Positions 53,594 through 63,335 are shown, counted from the first letter of the stretch. The stretch: 64,000 nucleotides of DNA from Microbacterium telephonicum (GCF_003651225.1 NZ_RCDB01000001.1:372001-436000), one strand, 5' to 3'. The notes: generated from the letters alone by a model not told the origin. Program-made: numbers and translations.

Positions 53594-54634
53594 TCAGCCC
53601 GCGAGCAGCTCCAGCGTCTGCAGGCGGCCGGATGCGGTGTCCTGCGGCTCCGCGTCGTACGGCGCGGCGACCGGCGAGATCATGACCTCGTCGACGCCGT
53701 GGCGCTGCGCGAACGCGCCCAGTCGTTCGCGCACGTCGGCGGGCTCGCCGACGAACCAGCGGTTGCGCATCGCGCCCAGCAGCGGCGTCGCGAGCGCGTC
53801 GGAGGCCTCGGCGGCGGCGGCCTCCTCGACCGTCTCGAGCGCCACCAACGGTCGCCCGCCGCGTAGCCGCGCCATCATGCGCGCCTGCGGCAGCATCCGC
53901 GCCTCCGCTTCTGCGAGGGTGGGGGCGACGACCGCGTTCGCGGTGAGGAACGTGCGCGGCGCGGCGAGCCGCTCCGAGGGCTGGAAGCCCTGCCGGTACA
54001 GGTCGAGGGCCCGCTCCAGGCCTTCGCCCGAGAAATGGTTGGCGAACACGTACGGCAGCCCCATCGCGGCGGCGAGCTGGGCCGAGTAGTCGCTCGAGCC
54101 GAGGAGCCACACCTCGGGCACGGTGGTCGCCGACGGGGTCGCGTGCACGTCGTAGGTGCCGCCCGAGGTGAAACGCACGGTCGCGCCGTCGGGGTGCACG
54201 AGCGAGGCGATGTCGCGCACGTGGTCGGGGAACCGCTCGACGTCGCTCGTGGTCCCCGACTGGCGCAGCAGCTGTGTGATCACCGGGTCGCTGCCCGGCG
54301 CGCGCCCGAGCCCGAGGTCGATGCGTCCGGGCGCGATCGCCTCGAGCGCCGCGAACTGCTCGGCGATGACGAGCGGCGAGTGGTTGGGCAGCATCACTCC
54401 GCCGGAGCCGAGTCGGATGCGGGTGGTGCGCCCGGCTGCGGCGGCGACGAGCACCGGCGGCGTCGTGGAGGCGACGGCTGGCATGTTGTGGTGCTCGGCG
54501 AACCAGTAGCGGCGGTAGCCGAGTTCGTCGGCGCGGGCGGCGAGGCCGAGCGAGGCGGTCACCGCGTCGGCGCTGGACTGGCCGGTGCGCACGGGCACGA
54601 GATCGAGGACGGAGAGGGCGGGGGAGGAGCTCAT
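53594..54634 (-). CDS. LLM-class (luciferase-like) flavin-dependent oxidoreductase
   Basis: 346-residue TIM-barrel flavoenzyme of the bacterial luciferase superfamily. SVLDLVPVRTGQSSADAV starts the fold, YWFAEHHNMPAVAS (about 43-56) is the flavin-binding signature, and RIDLGLGRAPGSDP follows. It would use FMNH2 or F420 on an unknown substrate. It ends with a typical ...TLELLAG tail. It is the sole gene of its unit. Confidence 0.87.
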   Translation of the reverse strand: MSSSPALSVLDLVPVRTGQSSADAVTASLGLAARADELGYRRYWFAEHHNMPAVASTTPPVLVAAAAGRTTRIRLGSGGVMLPNHSPLVIAEQFAALEAIAPGRIDLGLGRAPGSDPVITQLLRQSGTTSDVERFPDHVRDIASLVHPDGATVRFTSGGTYDVHATPSATTVPEVWLLGSSDYSAQLAAAMGLPYVFANHFSGEGLERALDLYRQGFQPSERLAAPRTFLTANAVVAPTLAEAEARMLPQARMMARLRGGRPLVALETVEEAAAAEASDALATPLLGAMRNRWFVGEPADVRERLGAFAQRHGVDEVMISPVAAPYDAEPQDTASGRLQTLELLAG

Positions 54635-54708
54635 CACCGGGCCCAACGTCCCCGCCGCATCGCGCATTCCGTCCGGCTGGGTGATGCGGCGGCGCAGGGG
54701 ACCCGGTG

Positions 54709-56070
54709 TCAGCGCGCCCGCTTCATCGCGTCGTAGGCGTCGAGCGCGGCGCGCCGACTGTCGGCGAGGTCGACGATCGGCTCCCGTTCGGCCGAGTCGG
54801 GGGCCCACCGGCCGACGTACTCGCCGTGCGGATCGAAGCGCTCGGCCTGCCGCTGCGGGTTGAAGATGCGGAAGTACGGTGCCGCATCCGCCCCCGATCC
54901 GGCCGCCCACTGCCAGTTGAACGGGTTGTTGGCGGCATCCGCGTCGACGAGGGTGTCCCAGAACCACTGCTCGCCGCGCCGCCAGTCGATGAGCAGGTTC
55001 TTCGTGAGGAAGGATGCCGTCACCATCCGCACCCGGTTGTGCATGTACCCCGTGCGCCACAGCTCGCGCATGCCGGCATCCACCATGGGCACGCCGGTGC
55101 GCCCCTGCTGCCACGCCCGCAGGTGCGACGGCTGCAGCCGCGGCCACGGGAACGCGTCGAACGCGGCGCGCCAGTTGCGCGTCGCGAGCTCGGGGAAGTG
55201 GAACAGCGTGTGCCACGCGAACTCGCGCCAGCCCAGCTCCGACAGGAACCGGTGGGCGGATGCCGCGTGCCGGCCCGTACCGGCCGCCTCGAGGGTCTCG
55301 CTCCACACGGTGTGCGGGCTGAGCTCCCCCCAGCGCAGGCGGGGCGACAGCAGCGAGGTGGCGCCGGCGGCGGGTTCGTCGCGGGCGCGGTCGTAGTCGC
55401 CGAGGTCGTCGTCCAGGAACTCCCGCAACCGCGCCCGCGCGGCGGGCTCACCGGGCTCCCACCGCTCGCGCAGCCCGCCGGCCCAGTCCGGATCGGTCGG
55501 CAGCAGCCCCCAGTCCTCGAGCGCGTCGGATGCCGGATGCGTGCTCGGCCCGGCGAGCGCGCGCGGCTCGGGCAGCGGCGCGCGCGGCGCAGGCACGTCG
55601 AGGCACGCCTTCCAGAACGGCGTGAACACCGAGTACGGCGTGCCGGCGCCCGTGCGCACCGTCCACGGCTCGAACAGCAGGCTGGCGCCGAACGAGCGCA
55701 CCTCGATGCCGTCCTCGCGCAGCGCGGCCTTCAGGGCGGCGTCGATCTTGCGCTCCGCCCCGCCGTAGCGACGGTTCCAGAACACCGCCCCCGCGCCGGT
55801 CTCCGCCACGAGTGCCGGCAGCACGTCGGATGCGGCACCCCGGCGCAGCACGAGCGTCGAGCCCCTGTCGGTGAGGCGGTCGCGGAGCGAGGCCAGGGAG
55901 TGGTGCAGCCACCATCGGGCGGCGCCGCCGAGCGCCCGCACCCCCGGGGAGACCTCGTCGAGAAGGTACACCCCGATCACGGGCTCATCCCGGTCGGCGG
56001 CGGCGCGCAGGGCGGGGTGGTCGGCCAGTCGCAGATCGTCGCGGAACCAGACGAGCGAGGGGGACGGCAT
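54709..56070 (-). CDS. phrB: Deoxyribodipyrimidine photolyase
   Basis: 453-residue CPD-photolyase/cryptochrome-family protein that repairs UV pyrimidine dimers with light. The N-terminal antenna domain begins SLVWFRDDLRLADHPAL. The FAD-binding C-terminal domain includes GRTGVPMVDAGMRELWRTGY, MHNRVRMVTASFLTKNLLI and DADAANNPFNWQW with the Trp electron-transfer region. The ATG at 56070 is chosen because CAGGAT lies six bases upstream; a longer frame starts 17 codons earlier. Confidence 0.93.
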   Translation of the reverse strand: MPSPSLVWFRDDLRLADHPALRAAADRDEPVIGVYLLDEVSPGVRALGGAARWWLHHSLASLRDRLTDRGSTLVLRRGAASDVLPALVAETGAGAVFWNRRYGGAERKIDAALKAALREDGIEVRSFGASLLFEPWTVRTGAGTPYSVFTPFWKACLDVPAPRAPLPEPRALAGPSTHPASDALEDWGLLPTDPDWAGGLRERWEPGEPAARARLREFLDDDLGDYDRARDEPAAGATSLLSPRLRWGELSPHTVWSETLEAAGTGRHAASAHRFLSELGWREFAWHTLFHFPELATRNWRAAFDAFPWPRLQPSHLRAWQQGRTGVPMVDAGMRELWRTGYMHNRVRMVTASFLTKNLLIDWRRGEQWFWDTLVDADAANNPFNWQWAAGSGADAAPYFRIFNPQRQAERFDPHGEYVGRWAPDSAEREPIVDLADSRRAALDAYDAMKRAR

Positions 56071-56082
56071 CTCCCCATCCTG
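56071..56082 (-). promoter_or_regulatory. Leaderless -10 box of phrB (CAGGAT)
   Basis: CAGGAT (56082-56077, minus strand) ends six bases before the ATG at 56070. The first base departs from TANNNT, and GGGGAG between could act as a ribosome site. Confidence 0.4.
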
Positions 56083-56145
56083 ACCCCCCGCCCGTGACCG
56101 GGCATGCCCCTTGACATCCACGGGGCGGCGACCGGGCGGTGCGGG

Positions 56146-57324
56146 TCAGTCGGCCGGTGCGGGCGGCACGATGCTGTGGCCGTGCGGAATGGTGAGCACC
56201 AGCGCGCCGGGCTCGACGCGAGCCAGCACGCCGGTCGCCTCGCCGAACTCATCGCCGTCGAGCTGCACGTGCTGTGCGTCGCTCACCGCGATCGCGAGTT
56301 TCGTGCCGCGCGTGTAGCGCACCGCGTTGTCCTTGGTGCGCAGACGCAGAGCCCGTCGGCCGGCACGGAACTTGCGCAGCACGCTGTTGTCCCAGGCCAC
56401 GCGGCGCCACACCAGCATCCAGCCGAACGGGCCCTTCGGCTGCACGACCACGACGTCGAACTCGCCGTCGGTGACGGACGCCTCGGGGATGAGCTCGAGC
56501 CCGGCCGGCAGCGACCCGCAGTTGGCGAACAGCACGCTCTGCGCGTGCGTGCGGTGCGTCTTGTGTCCGGACACCTCGTACATCACCGAGAACGGCTTCG
56601 CGCCGACGAGGGAGCGGGCGGCGCCGTCGACGTAGGCGACCCAGCCGACCTTCTTCTTCAGGTCTCCGCTCGTGTTCGCGATCATCGCGGCATCCAGCCC
56701 CATGCCGCCCATGACGACGAACGCGTGCTCGTCGCGCTCTCCGTCGGCGCGGGAGATCTCGGCGAACCCGACGTCGATGCGCAGACGGTCGCCGTCGAAG
56801 GCGGTGGCGACCATCGCGTCGGCATCGGTGAGGGGGAGGCGCAGATTGCGCGCGAGGAGGTTACCGGTGCCGCTCGGCACGATCGTCAGCGGCACGTCGC
56901 TACCGGCCATCGCCTCACTCACCGCGCGCACCGTGCCGTCGCCGCCGGCGACGAGCACGACGTCGACGCCTTCTGCGAGCGCCTGCCGGGTGACGTCGTC
57001 ACCGAGGTCGTCGACCGTCGTCTCGTAGAAGAGGGGGTCGCCCCAGCCGTGCTCCTTCGCCTGAGCCTCGACTGCGGCGCGCAGCTCGTCGGCATCGACT
57101 TTGATGGGGTTGTAGACGAGGGCGGCGACGGGACTGCGGGGTCCATCGGAATGAGGGAAGCTCTCGGTGCGACCCGCCGCGTCGACGCGACGGGCCTCGC
57201 CGGTCTCGCCGTCGGCGGTGTCGGGAGCCACATCCTCGGGTTCACGGATCGTGTCGTCGGGTGCGGCGGCCTCGACGGGATCGGGCGCGTCGGAGTCACG
57301 GGAAGCATCAGCGGAGGGCGCCAT
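56146..57324 (-). CDS. Diacylglycerol kinase family protein (YegS/DgkB-like lipid kinase)
   Basis: 392-residue lipid kinase-like protein. An acidic, probably disordered N-terminus of about 60 residues is followed by the DAGK catalytic domain: VYNPIKVDADEL, VVLVAGGDGTVRAV (about 123-136; GGDGT nucleotide motif) and IVPSGTGNLLARNL. The C-terminal half is the YegS-like beta domain. It would phosphorylate diacylglycerol or a related lipid at the membrane face. The ATG at 57324 fits a leaderless start. Confidence 0.88.
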   Translation of the reverse strand: MAPSADASRDSDAPDPVEAAAPDDTIREPEDVAPDTADGETGEARRVDAAGRTESFPHSDGPRSPVAALVYNPIKVDADELRAAVEAQAKEHGWGDPLFYETTVDDLGDDVTRQALAEGVDVVLVAGGDGTVRAVSEAMAGSDVPLTIVPSGTGNLLARNLRLPLTDADAMVATAFDGDRLRIDVGFAEISRADGERDEHAFVVMGGMGLDAAMIANTSGDLKKKVGWVAYVDGAARSLVGAKPFSVMYEVSGHKTHRTHAQSVLFANCGSLPAGLELIPEASVTDGEFDVVVVQPKGPFGWMLVWRRVAWDNSVLRKFRAGRRALRLRTKDNAVRYTRGTKLAIAVSDAQHVQLDGDEFGEATGVLARVEPGALVLTIPHGHSIVPPAPAD

Positions 57325-57336
57325 GGACACAGAGTA
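57325..57336 (-). promoter_or_regulatory. Leaderless -10 box (TACTCT)
   Basis: TACTCT (57336-57331, minus strand) ends six bases before the ATG at 57324, in the divergent region shared with serS. Confidence 0.58.
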
Positions 57337-57377
57337 GGCCCCGTCCGCCCGCTGCCGCCGCGTTGTGGTGCCCCAAG

Positions 57378-57389
57378 TAGGCTGTGGGG
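57378..57389 (+). promoter_or_regulatory. Leaderless -10 box of serS (TAGGCT)
   Basis: TAGGCT at 57378-57383 ends six bases before the GTG at 57390. It forms a face-away pair with the box of the lipid kinase gene 41 bases to the left. Confidence 0.58.
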
Positions 57390-58670
57390 GTGATCGACAT
57401 CGCTCTGCTCCGTGATGACCCGGACCTCGTCAAGCGCTCGCAGGAGGCCCGCGGGGAGTCGCCCGAGACGGTGGATGCCGCGATCGAGGCCGACCGTGCC
57501 CGCCGCGCCGCGATCACGCGGTTCGAGGAGCTCCGCGCCGCGCAGAACGCGCACGGCAAGACCGTCGCGAAGGCGCCCAAGGAGGAGAAGGCGGCGCTCG
57601 TCGCGCAGGCCAAGCAGCTCAGCGACGACGTCAAGGCGGCGCAGCTGGCCGTCACCGCCGCCGAGGAGGACGCCGCTGCCGCGCTGGCCCGCATCGAGAA
57701 CATCGTGCTCGACGGCGTGCCCGCCGGCGGTGAGGACGCCTTCGTCACGCTGCGCACCCACGGCGACGTGCCCGCGTTCGACTTCGCGCCGCTGGATCAC
57801 CTCGCCCTCGGCGAGAAGCTCGGCGCGATCGACATGGAGCGCGGCACGAAGGTGTCGGGTTCGCGCTTCTACTTCCTCACCGGCATCGGCGCGCGCCTGG
57901 AGTACGCGATCATGTCGCTCGCCCTCCAGCGCGCACTCGACGCCGGGTTCATCCCGATGATCCCGCCGACGCTCGTGCGTCCCGAGGTGATGCGCGGCAC
58001 CGGCTTCCTCGGCCAGCACGCCGACGAGGTGTACCACCTGCCCGCCGACGACCTGTATCTGGTGGGCACGAGCGAAGTGCCCCTGGCCGGCTACCACATG
58101 GACGAGATCCTCGACCTCACCGCGGGCGCCAAGCGTTACGCAGGATGGTCGACGTGCTACCGGCGCGAGGCCGGCTCGTACGGCAAGGACACGCGCGGCA
58201 TCATCCGCGTGCACCAGTTCAACAAGCTCGAGATGTTCGTCTACACGACCCCCGAGGATGCCGAGGCCGAGCACCTGCGCCTCGTCGAGATGCAGGAGCG
58301 GATGCTGCAGGATCTCGGTCTCAGCTACCGCGTGATCGACGTCGCCGCCGGCGACCTCGGCTCCAGTGCCGCCCGCAAGTACGACGTCGAGGCGTGGGTG
58401 CCCACCCAGGACGCGTACCGCGAGCTCACCAGCACCTCCAACTGCACGACCTACCAGGCGCGACGGCTCGACATCCGTCACCGTCCGCCGGTCGACGGCG
58501 GTGGCGCGGGTCGCACGGCGCCGGTGGCGACCCTCAACGGCACGCTCGCCACGACCCGGTGGATCGTCGCGCTGCTCGAGACCCACCAGCGCGCCGACGG
58601 CTCCGTGCTCGTGCCCGAGGTGCTGCGGCCCTACCTCGGCGGGCTCGAGGTGATGGAGCCGATCGCGTGA
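57390..58670 (+). CDS. serS: Seryl-tRNA synthetase
   Basis: 426-residue class II synthetase. The N-terminal long coiled-coil arm (about 25-105, rich in Lys, Ala and Glu) binds the tRNA-Ser long arm. Motif 2 is [17 protein letters not shown], and motif 3 ends in [28 protein letters not shown] binds serine. The GTG at 57390 is chosen over one two codons upstream because of the -10 spacing. The stop overlaps the HAD gene start (GTGA). Two tRNA-Ser genes lie within 4 kb. Confidence 0.95.
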   Translation: MIDIALLRDDPDLVKRSQEARGESPETVDAAIEADRARRAAITRFEELRAAQNAHGKTVAKAPKEEKAALVAQAKQLSDDVKAAQLAVTAAEEDAAAALARIENIVLDGVPAGGEDAFVTLRTHGDVPAFDFAPLDHLALGEKLGAIDMERGTKVSGSRFYFLTGIGARLEYAIMSLALQRALDAGFIPMIPPTLVRPEVMRGTGFLGQHADEVYHLPADDLYLVGTSEVPLAGYHMDEILDLTAGAKRYAGWSTCYRREAGSYGKDTRGIIRVHQFNKLEMFVYTTPEDAEAEHLRLVEMQERMLQDLGLSYRVIDVAAGDLGSSAARKYDVEAWVPTQDAYRELTSTSNCTTYQARRLDIRHRPPVDGGGAGRTAPVATLNGTLATTRWIVALLETHQRADGSVLVPEVLRPYLGGLEVMEPIA

Positions 58671-59584
58671 GCGACGCCCACCTGCCGGCCACCGGCTCCG
58701 TCGAGATCGTGCGTCCCACGAAGGCCGCCGAGATCGTCGAGGAGATCGCCGACGACACCGAGAACCCGGCGGTCGCGACCTCGCGCCTGCTGATCGCGCT
58801 CGACGTCGACGGCACCGTGCTGCTCGAAGACGAGACGCTGAGCCCCGGCATCCTCGAGGCCGTCGCCCACGCCCACCGCGCCGGTCACGAGGTGATGCTC
58901 GCCACCGGGCGTTCGTGGGAAGGGACCCGCGGCATCCTGCACGTGCTGACCCTGGCCCCCGAGTACGTGGTGTGCTCCAACGGTGCCGTCGTCATGAAGC
59001 GCATCGGCGGCGACCTCGCCGACGAGACCCAGTACGAGCGGTTCCACGTCGAGACGTTCGACCCGACCGAGGTGCTGCACCTGCTGCGCGAGCATCTGCC
59101 GCACGCGAAGTACATGGTCGAACTCGCCGACGGCCGGCGCCTGTACACCGAGCACATGGACGACTGGAACCTCAATCGGGCTGCCCGCGTCTCGTTCGCG
59201 GAGCTGTCGGCCCAGCCGGTGTGCCGCGTCGTCGTGGTCTCGCCCGACGAGACCGACGACGACTTCGTCGACCTGGTCGGCCGCATCGGACTGAACAAGG
59301 TCTCGTACGCCGTCGGCTGGTCGGCGTGGCTCGACATCGCCCCGCACGGCGTCGACAAGTCCACCGCACTCGAGCTCGTGCGCGGCTGGCTCGACGTCGA
59401 TCCGGACCACGTGCTCGTCATGGGGGACGGACGCAACGACGTCGGCATGTTCCGGTGGGCACAGGCTCACGGCGGACGCGCGATCGCGATGGGTCAGGGT
59501 CCCGACGAGGTGCTGCGCGAGGCCGGCGAGGTGACGGCATCCGTGCATCTGGGTGGCGTGGCCGACGTGCTGCGCCGCCTCTGA
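58667..59584 (+). CDS. HAD superfamily hydrolase (Cof-type, HAD-IIB)
   Basis: 305-residue phosphatase-type protein with an N-terminal extension of about 40 residues. Motif I is [14 protein letters not shown], motif II is [10 protein letters not shown], and motif IV is [17 protein letters not shown]. The large type IIB cap lies between (about 110-220). Typical substrates are sugar phosphates or FMN. It is coupled to serS by a four-base overlap, a conserved arrangement in Actinobacteria as far as I recall. Confidence 0.88.
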   Translation: MSDAHLPATGSVEIVRPTKAAEIVEEIADDTENPAVATSRLLIALDVDGTVLLEDETLSPGILEAVAHAHRAGHEVMLATGRSWEGTRGILHVLTLAPEYVVCSNGAVVMKRIGGDLADETQYERFHVETFDPTEVLHLLREHLPHAKYMVELADGRRLYTEHMDDWNLNRAARVSFAELSAQPVCRVVVVSPDETDDDFVDLVGRIGLNKVSYAVGWSAWLDIAPHGVDKSTALELVRGWLDVDPDHVLVMGDGRNDVGMFRWAQAHGGRAIAMGQGPDEVLREAGEVTASVHLGGVADVLRRL

Positions 59585-59665
59585 CGCCCCGCAGCGAGCC
59601 GACCGCGGCGCGCCATACAGGGGCTGCACAGGCGGTCGCCGACAGAATGTGAGGGGTCGCTCCAC

Positions 59666-59671
59666 TAGGCT
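59666..59671 (+). promoter_or_regulatory. -10 box of tRNA-Ser(UGA)
   Basis: TAGGCT lies 33 bases before the first base of the tRNA, as expected for a short 5' leader. No clear -35 box is seen. Confidence 0.45.
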
Positions 59672-59704
59672 CGACCCTGTTCGACGGATGCTGCGCGTCT
59701 GTCG

Positions 59705-59789
59705 GGAGGGTTGTCCGAGCGGCCGAAGGACCCGGTCTTGAAAACCGGTGGGCAGCAATGTCCCGTGGGTTCGAATCCCACACCCTCCG
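59705..59789 (+). tRNA. tRNA-Ser (anticodon UGA)
   Basis: 85 bases. The acceptor stem GGAGGGT pairs with ACCCTCC, followed by discriminator G. The anticodon loop CTTGAAA is closed by a CCGGT/ACCGG stem, a long variable arm is typical of serine, and the T-loop is GTTCGAATC. CCA is not encoded. Confidence 0.95.
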
Positions 59790-59804
59790 CACGAAAGGAT
59801 CCCC

Positions 59805-61115
59805 GTGAGCGAACGCACCTCGGCCAAGAGCCGTCGCCTGCCCGTCGCCCGTCACGGCATCCTGCGTTCGCCGAACCCGATCACGCAGATCCTCACGGTG
59901 CTCGGCGCGATCGTCGCCGTCGTCGTCGTGAGCGTCGGCGCCGTCGGGGCGTTCTACGTGTGGGACGCCGCGAACGCGCTCGAGACCACGAGTGTGTCGA
60001 TCGGCGAGGAGGAGGGGCAGCTGCCCCCGACGCTCGGCGAGATCGAGGGCGGCGCGAACATCCTCGTCGTCGGAAGCGACTCGTGCGAGGGCCAGGACCT
60101 GGCACTGTTCCCCCGGTGCGCTGCGGACGATGCGCCGGGCGAGCGCAACGACGTTACGATGCTCGTCCACATCAGCGACAGCCCGCGCCGAGTGACCGTC
60201 GTCTCGTTCCCGCGCGACATGATCGTGCCGATCCCGTCGTGCCCCCGCGAAGACGGCAGCGGCAGCTACTCCGCGATGAGCGCGCAGATGCTCAACGCGT
60301 CGTACATGTACGGCGGGCTGCCCTGCACCGTCGCGACGATCGAAAGCCTCACCGGCGTCGACATCCAGTACGCGGCATCCATTCGTTGGACCGGTGTCAT
60401 CAACATCTCCGATGCCATCGGCGGCGTCGATGTCTGCCTCGCCGAAGACGTGCACGACGGGCACACGGGCCTGAATCTCACGGCGGGTCAGCATTCGCTG
60501 GTGGGCGCCGAGGCGCTGCAGTTCCTGCGGATGCGTCACGGCATCGGCGACGGCTCCGACCTCGGCCGCATCTCGAACCAGCAGCAGTTCATGAGCTCGC
60601 TCGTGCGCACGCTGCAGTCCGACGGCGTGCTGTCCAACCCGGGCACGCTGCTGAACCTCGCCAACACCGCCGTCTCGCAGGTCAAGAGCGGGCAGCTGCT
60701 GCTGAGCAACACGCTCGCCAACCCGCAGCGGATGGTGCAGATCGCGATGGCCGTGCGCAGCGTCCCGTACTCCGACATCGTGTTCGTGCAGTACCCCACC
60801 ACGTACGCCGAGGGCGGGTCGCGCGTGCAGCCCGTCACGAGCGCCGCGAAGGTGCTGTTCGACGCCCTGGCGGCCAACGAGCCGCTGCAGCTGACCGGCT
60901 CGACCAGCGGTGGCTACGGCACCGAGGTCGTCGGCGAGGCGACCGCGCCGACACCGGAGCCCACGGCCGGGGCGACCCCGACGCCCGGTGCGACCGAAAC
61001 GGCTGCCCCGACGGATGCCGCCACTCCCGCGCCGACGCAGACCGCCGTCGAACTGCCCTCGCAGATCACGGGGCAGACGGCCGCGCAGGTCACCTGCACC
61101 CTCGCTCAGCACTGA
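59805..61115 (+). CDS. LytR-CpsA-Psr (LCP) family cell-wall ligase
   Basis: 436-residue membrane protein with one N-terminal span (about 29-52) and an extracellular LCP domain (about 85-330), expected to transfer phosphate-linked glycopolymers to peptidoglycan. Active-site type residues are RNDVTMLVH, VVSFPRDMIVPIP and FLRMRHGIGDGSDLGRISNQQ. A Pro/Thr/Ala-rich tail (about 385-420) and a final cysteine segment follow. GAAAGGA precedes the GTG at 59805; a longer frame would begin inside the tRNA and is rejected. Confidence 0.9.
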   Translation: MSERTSAKSRRLPVARHGILRSPNPITQILTVLGAIVAVVVVSVGAVGAFYVWDAANALETTSVSIGEEEGQLPPTLGEIEGGANILVVGSDSCEGQDLALFPRCAADDAPGERNDVTMLVHISDSPRRVTVVSFPRDMIVPIPSCPREDGSGSYSAMSAQMLNASYMYGGLPCTVATIESLTGVDIQYAASIRWTGVINISDAIGGVDVCLAEDVHDGHTGLNLTAGQHSLVGAEALQFLRMRHGIGDGSDLGRISNQQQFMSSLVRTLQSDGVLSNPGTLLNLANTAVSQVKSGQLLLSNTLANPQRMVQIAMAVRSVPYSDIVFVQYPTTYAEGGSRVQPVTSAAKVLFDALAANEPLQLTGSTSGGYGTEVVGEATAPTPEPTAGATPTPGATETAAPTDAATPAPTQTAVELPSQITGQTAAQVTCTLAQH

Positions 61116-61182
61116 CGGGCGCTCTCTGCGAGTCTCGCCGGCCGTGGGTCGCCGCCGGTTCGGATCGAGACGGCGGAGCGGG

Positions 61183-61188
61183 TATGCT
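61183..61188 (+). promoter_or_regulatory. -10 box of tRNA-Ser(GCU)
   Basis: TATGCT at 61183-61188, with TTCGGA 18 bases upstream (61159-61164) as a weak -35. It lies 38 bases before the tRNA. Confidence 0.5.
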
Positions 61189-61226
61189 TGCGGGGTGCAT
61201 CCGCGCCGTATCGCGTCGGGTGCCGT

Positions 61227-61318
61227 GGAGACGTCGCATAGTCAGGCCTAGTGCACCACCCTGCTAAGGTGGAGTCCTCGCAAGGGGACCGAGGGTTCAA
61301 ATCCCTCCGTCTCCGCCA
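61227..61318 (+). tRNA. tRNA-Ser (anticodon GCU), integration site
   Basis: The acceptor stem GGAGACG pairs with CGTCTCC (61308-61314), with discriminator G and an encoded CCA (61316-61318). The anticodon loop CTGCTAA is closed by CCACC/GGTGG, and a long variable arm is present. The T-loop is GGTTCAAATCC. An integrase gene points toward its 3' end, so this end probably forms the element's attachment core. Confidence 0.94.
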
Positions 61319-61599
61319 ATCGAAATGGTCCGCGATCCCTTGAAAACACTGGGATCTCGGGCCATCGGTCTTTCCGGGATCCGAGCATTTGCGTCCCATT
61401 TGCGTCCGGTCGGGGGAACCAGGTGTTCGACGGCGCAGGAGGTGGCGCGAACGGCACCTGCGGCCCAGTTGCGTCGGACGGCGCGACGCGTGCCATCGCC
61501 GTGGTTCGCGCCGTGCGTGACCGGTCTTGAATCAGGACATCGGGGACCGATCGCGTGCCAGAAACCGTGGTCTGCCCGGAGCCCCCTCAGACGATCGCG
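61319..61599. other. Left end of integrated element: attachment flank
   Basis: 281 bases without a gene between tRNA-Ser(GCU) and the integrase stop. A hairpin GATCCC/GGGATC (61334-61339, 61351-61356) may end tRNA transcription. ATTTGCGTCC occurs twice in tandem (61387-61396, 61398-61407), and CAGTTGCGTC is at 61466-61475; these are candidate arm-type integrase sites. Confidence 0.55.
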
Positions 61600-62715
61600 T
61601 CAGTCGACCTCGAAGAGCGTGTCGGCGCCGGCCGCGAGGGCGGCGGCGTTCATCGCGTCTGAGACACCGTCCAAGTCGCTGTCGAAGAGGTCGGCATAGA
61701 CGTCGAGAGTCATCGCTGCCGAGGTGTGCCCGAGCATACGCTGGACGGTCTTCACATTCGCGCCTGATTGCACCGCGAGCGATGCTGCCGTGTGGCGGAG
61801 ATCATGGATCGTCATTCTCGGGAGACCGGCGTCCGCCAGGGCCGTGACGAACCACGACTTCGATCCATCGCTCGAGCGCGTTCGTTTCATGTGTCGCCCA
61901 TCCGGGGCGGGGAAGATCAGTGCTTCGGGGCGCCGACCGTGGCAGCGCTTCGCGAGCGCCTCCACCAAGAATGAAGGGACCGGTACGAGCCTCGGCTTGT
62001 GGGACTTGGGTGTACCGATGTGAATCTCTCCGTTCACCTCCACGGCATTCTGAGACACTCGCAACCGGCCGCGGGCGAGGTCCACATCCTTCACGCGTAG
62101 CCCGGCCGCCTCGCCCCACCGGATCCCGCAGTAGCAGAGGATGAGAACGAGAAGCTTCCTATCGCCCGACGCGTTCGCGAGCGCCAACGCTTCTTTGTGC
62201 GTCAGGTAGAGGTGCTCACCGCGCTGCTTGCGCGGGAGCCCCATCTTTCCTACTCGCGCCGGGTTCACGGCTATGCGCTTGTCGTAGACGGCGTCGTCCA
62301 TGATGCTGGCCAGCACCCCGAAGGTCCGGATCGTCACTGTCGCGCCGAGAGTCCTGTTCATCTCGGCGACCCACGCCCGCACGTCGGTATGCATGACCTC
62401 GTCGATGCGCCAGCGGCCCCAGCGCGGTTGGACTCGCAGACGCCACGCGGTGTCGAGGGGGGCATAGGCAGAGGGCTTCATGCTCGCCCTTTTGGAATCG
62501 AGCCAGGCGGGTCCGAGTTCGTTCACCGTGATCTGCGCGGAAACGGGATCGATGTATACCCCGTGAGCACGCGCCGAGTCGAGATCGGCAAGCCACATCT
62601 CTGCCTCGCGCTTGCGAATGAACCCGCGCTTGCCGCCCTTGCTCCCGTCAGGCTTGACGTAGCGGACCTCGTATCGCTTGCCAGCTGCGCTTTGGTACGG
62701 CCGGATGCTACCCAT
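61600..62715 (-). CDS. int: Tyrosine-type site-specific integrase
   Basis: 371-residue phage-type integrase. An N-terminal arm-binding domain (about 1-55: SAAGKRYEVRYVKPDGSKGG) and a SAM-like core-binding domain (about 65-160) precede the catalytic domain. Arg199 (GIRWGEA), Lys237, His304 and Arg307 (HDLRHTA), His330 (LGHTS) and Tyr340 (DVYADL) complete the active site. It would insert the element into tRNA-Ser(GCU) and, with a partner, excise it. The ATG overlaps the stop of the upstream gene by eight bases. Confidence 0.94.
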   Translation of the reverse strand: MGSIRPYQSAAGKRYEVRYVKPDGSKGGKRGFIRKREAEMWLADLDSARAHGVYIDPVSAQITVNELGPAWLDSKRASMKPSAYAPLDTAWRLRVQPRWGRWRIDEVMHTDVRAWVAEMNRTLGATVTIRTFGVLASIMDDAVYDKRIAVNPARVGKMGLPRKQRGEHLYLTHKEALALANASGDRKLLVLILCYCGIRWGEAAGLRVKDVDLARGRLRVSQNAVEVNGEIHIGTPKSHKPRLVPVPSFLVEALAKRCHGRRPEALIFPAPDGRHMKRTRSSDGSKSWFVTALADAGLPRMTIHDLRHTAASLAVQSGANVKTVQRMLGHTSAAMTLDVYADLFDSDLDGVSDAMNAAALAAGADTLFEVD

Positions 62716-63292
62716 CTGCCTGTCGGCCGACGATGTAGCTCATGCCTTCGAGGCGTCCTTCAGAGCGGGCCTTCTTTACCCAGTCAGCGGCGGTGCGCTG
62801 GGGGATGCCGAGTTCGTCGGCGATTGCACGGACAGGTGGGTTTCCGCTGAGCGCAGCGATGCCGTAGAGCAGTTCGGTGGCTTCCATCCGCTCGGGGCGG
62901 TTGCCGCGCTTGGCGACGGCTTCGGCGAGCCATTCGGGGAGGATGCGTCCCCCGGTGGTGGTGAGATCGTGGGCGGTCATGTTCGGCGGTCCGTCGTCGA
63001 GGCTGAGCGCGATGCAGTGCGGGGTGGCTGCGCGCATGATCGTCTCGATCGAGATCTGCCGCAGGCTGCGGTGCACGATCTCGGTCCCCTCGGCGCTGAT
63101 GTCGCATCGGTTGATGAGGTACCGGCCCTCGTCTGGGCTGTAGTGCGCCTCGATGCGCACCCTGAGCCCGGGCGCGACATCGGTGGCGTGGGCGGCGAAG
63201 CCGGGGGCGATCCGCAGCGCTGACCCGACTGGTTGGGTGGCAGCACGCCACGTCATCTTCTGCCCGGTCAGGGTGTACACGTCGACCTTCAC
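62708..63292 (-). CDS. Hypothetical regulator-like protein with C-terminal HTH
   Basis: 194-residue protein I do not recognise by name. Residues about 5-90 look beta-rich (LRVRIEAHYSPDEGRYLINR). The C-terminal part (about 105-190) has helices ending in VRAIADELGIPQRTAADWVKKARSEG, a clear helix-turn-helix. It is cotranslated with the integrase and divergent from the small-gene operon, so a role as element regulator or integration control protein is likely. AGGAGG sits very close to the GTG at 63292; a GTG at 63280 is an alternative start. Confidence 0.7.
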   Translation of the reverse strand: MKVDVYTLTGQKMTWRAATQPVGSALRIAPGFAAHATDVAPGLRVRIEAHYSPDEGRYLINRCDISAEGTEIVHRSLRQISIETIMRAATPHCIALSLDDGPPNMTAHDLTTTGGRILPEWLAEAVAKRGNRPERMEATELLYGIAALSGNPPVRAIADELGIPQRTAADWVKKARSEGRLEGMSYIVGRQADG

Positions 63293-63335
63293 CTCCTCAG
63301 TGTGTCTGATCGCGCCGCGGATATGCGAATCGTTA

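Noticed and set aside
59748..59804. Upstream start of the LCP gene
   Set aside because: It would begin inside tRNA-Ser(UGA); the GTG at 59805 has a good ribosome site.
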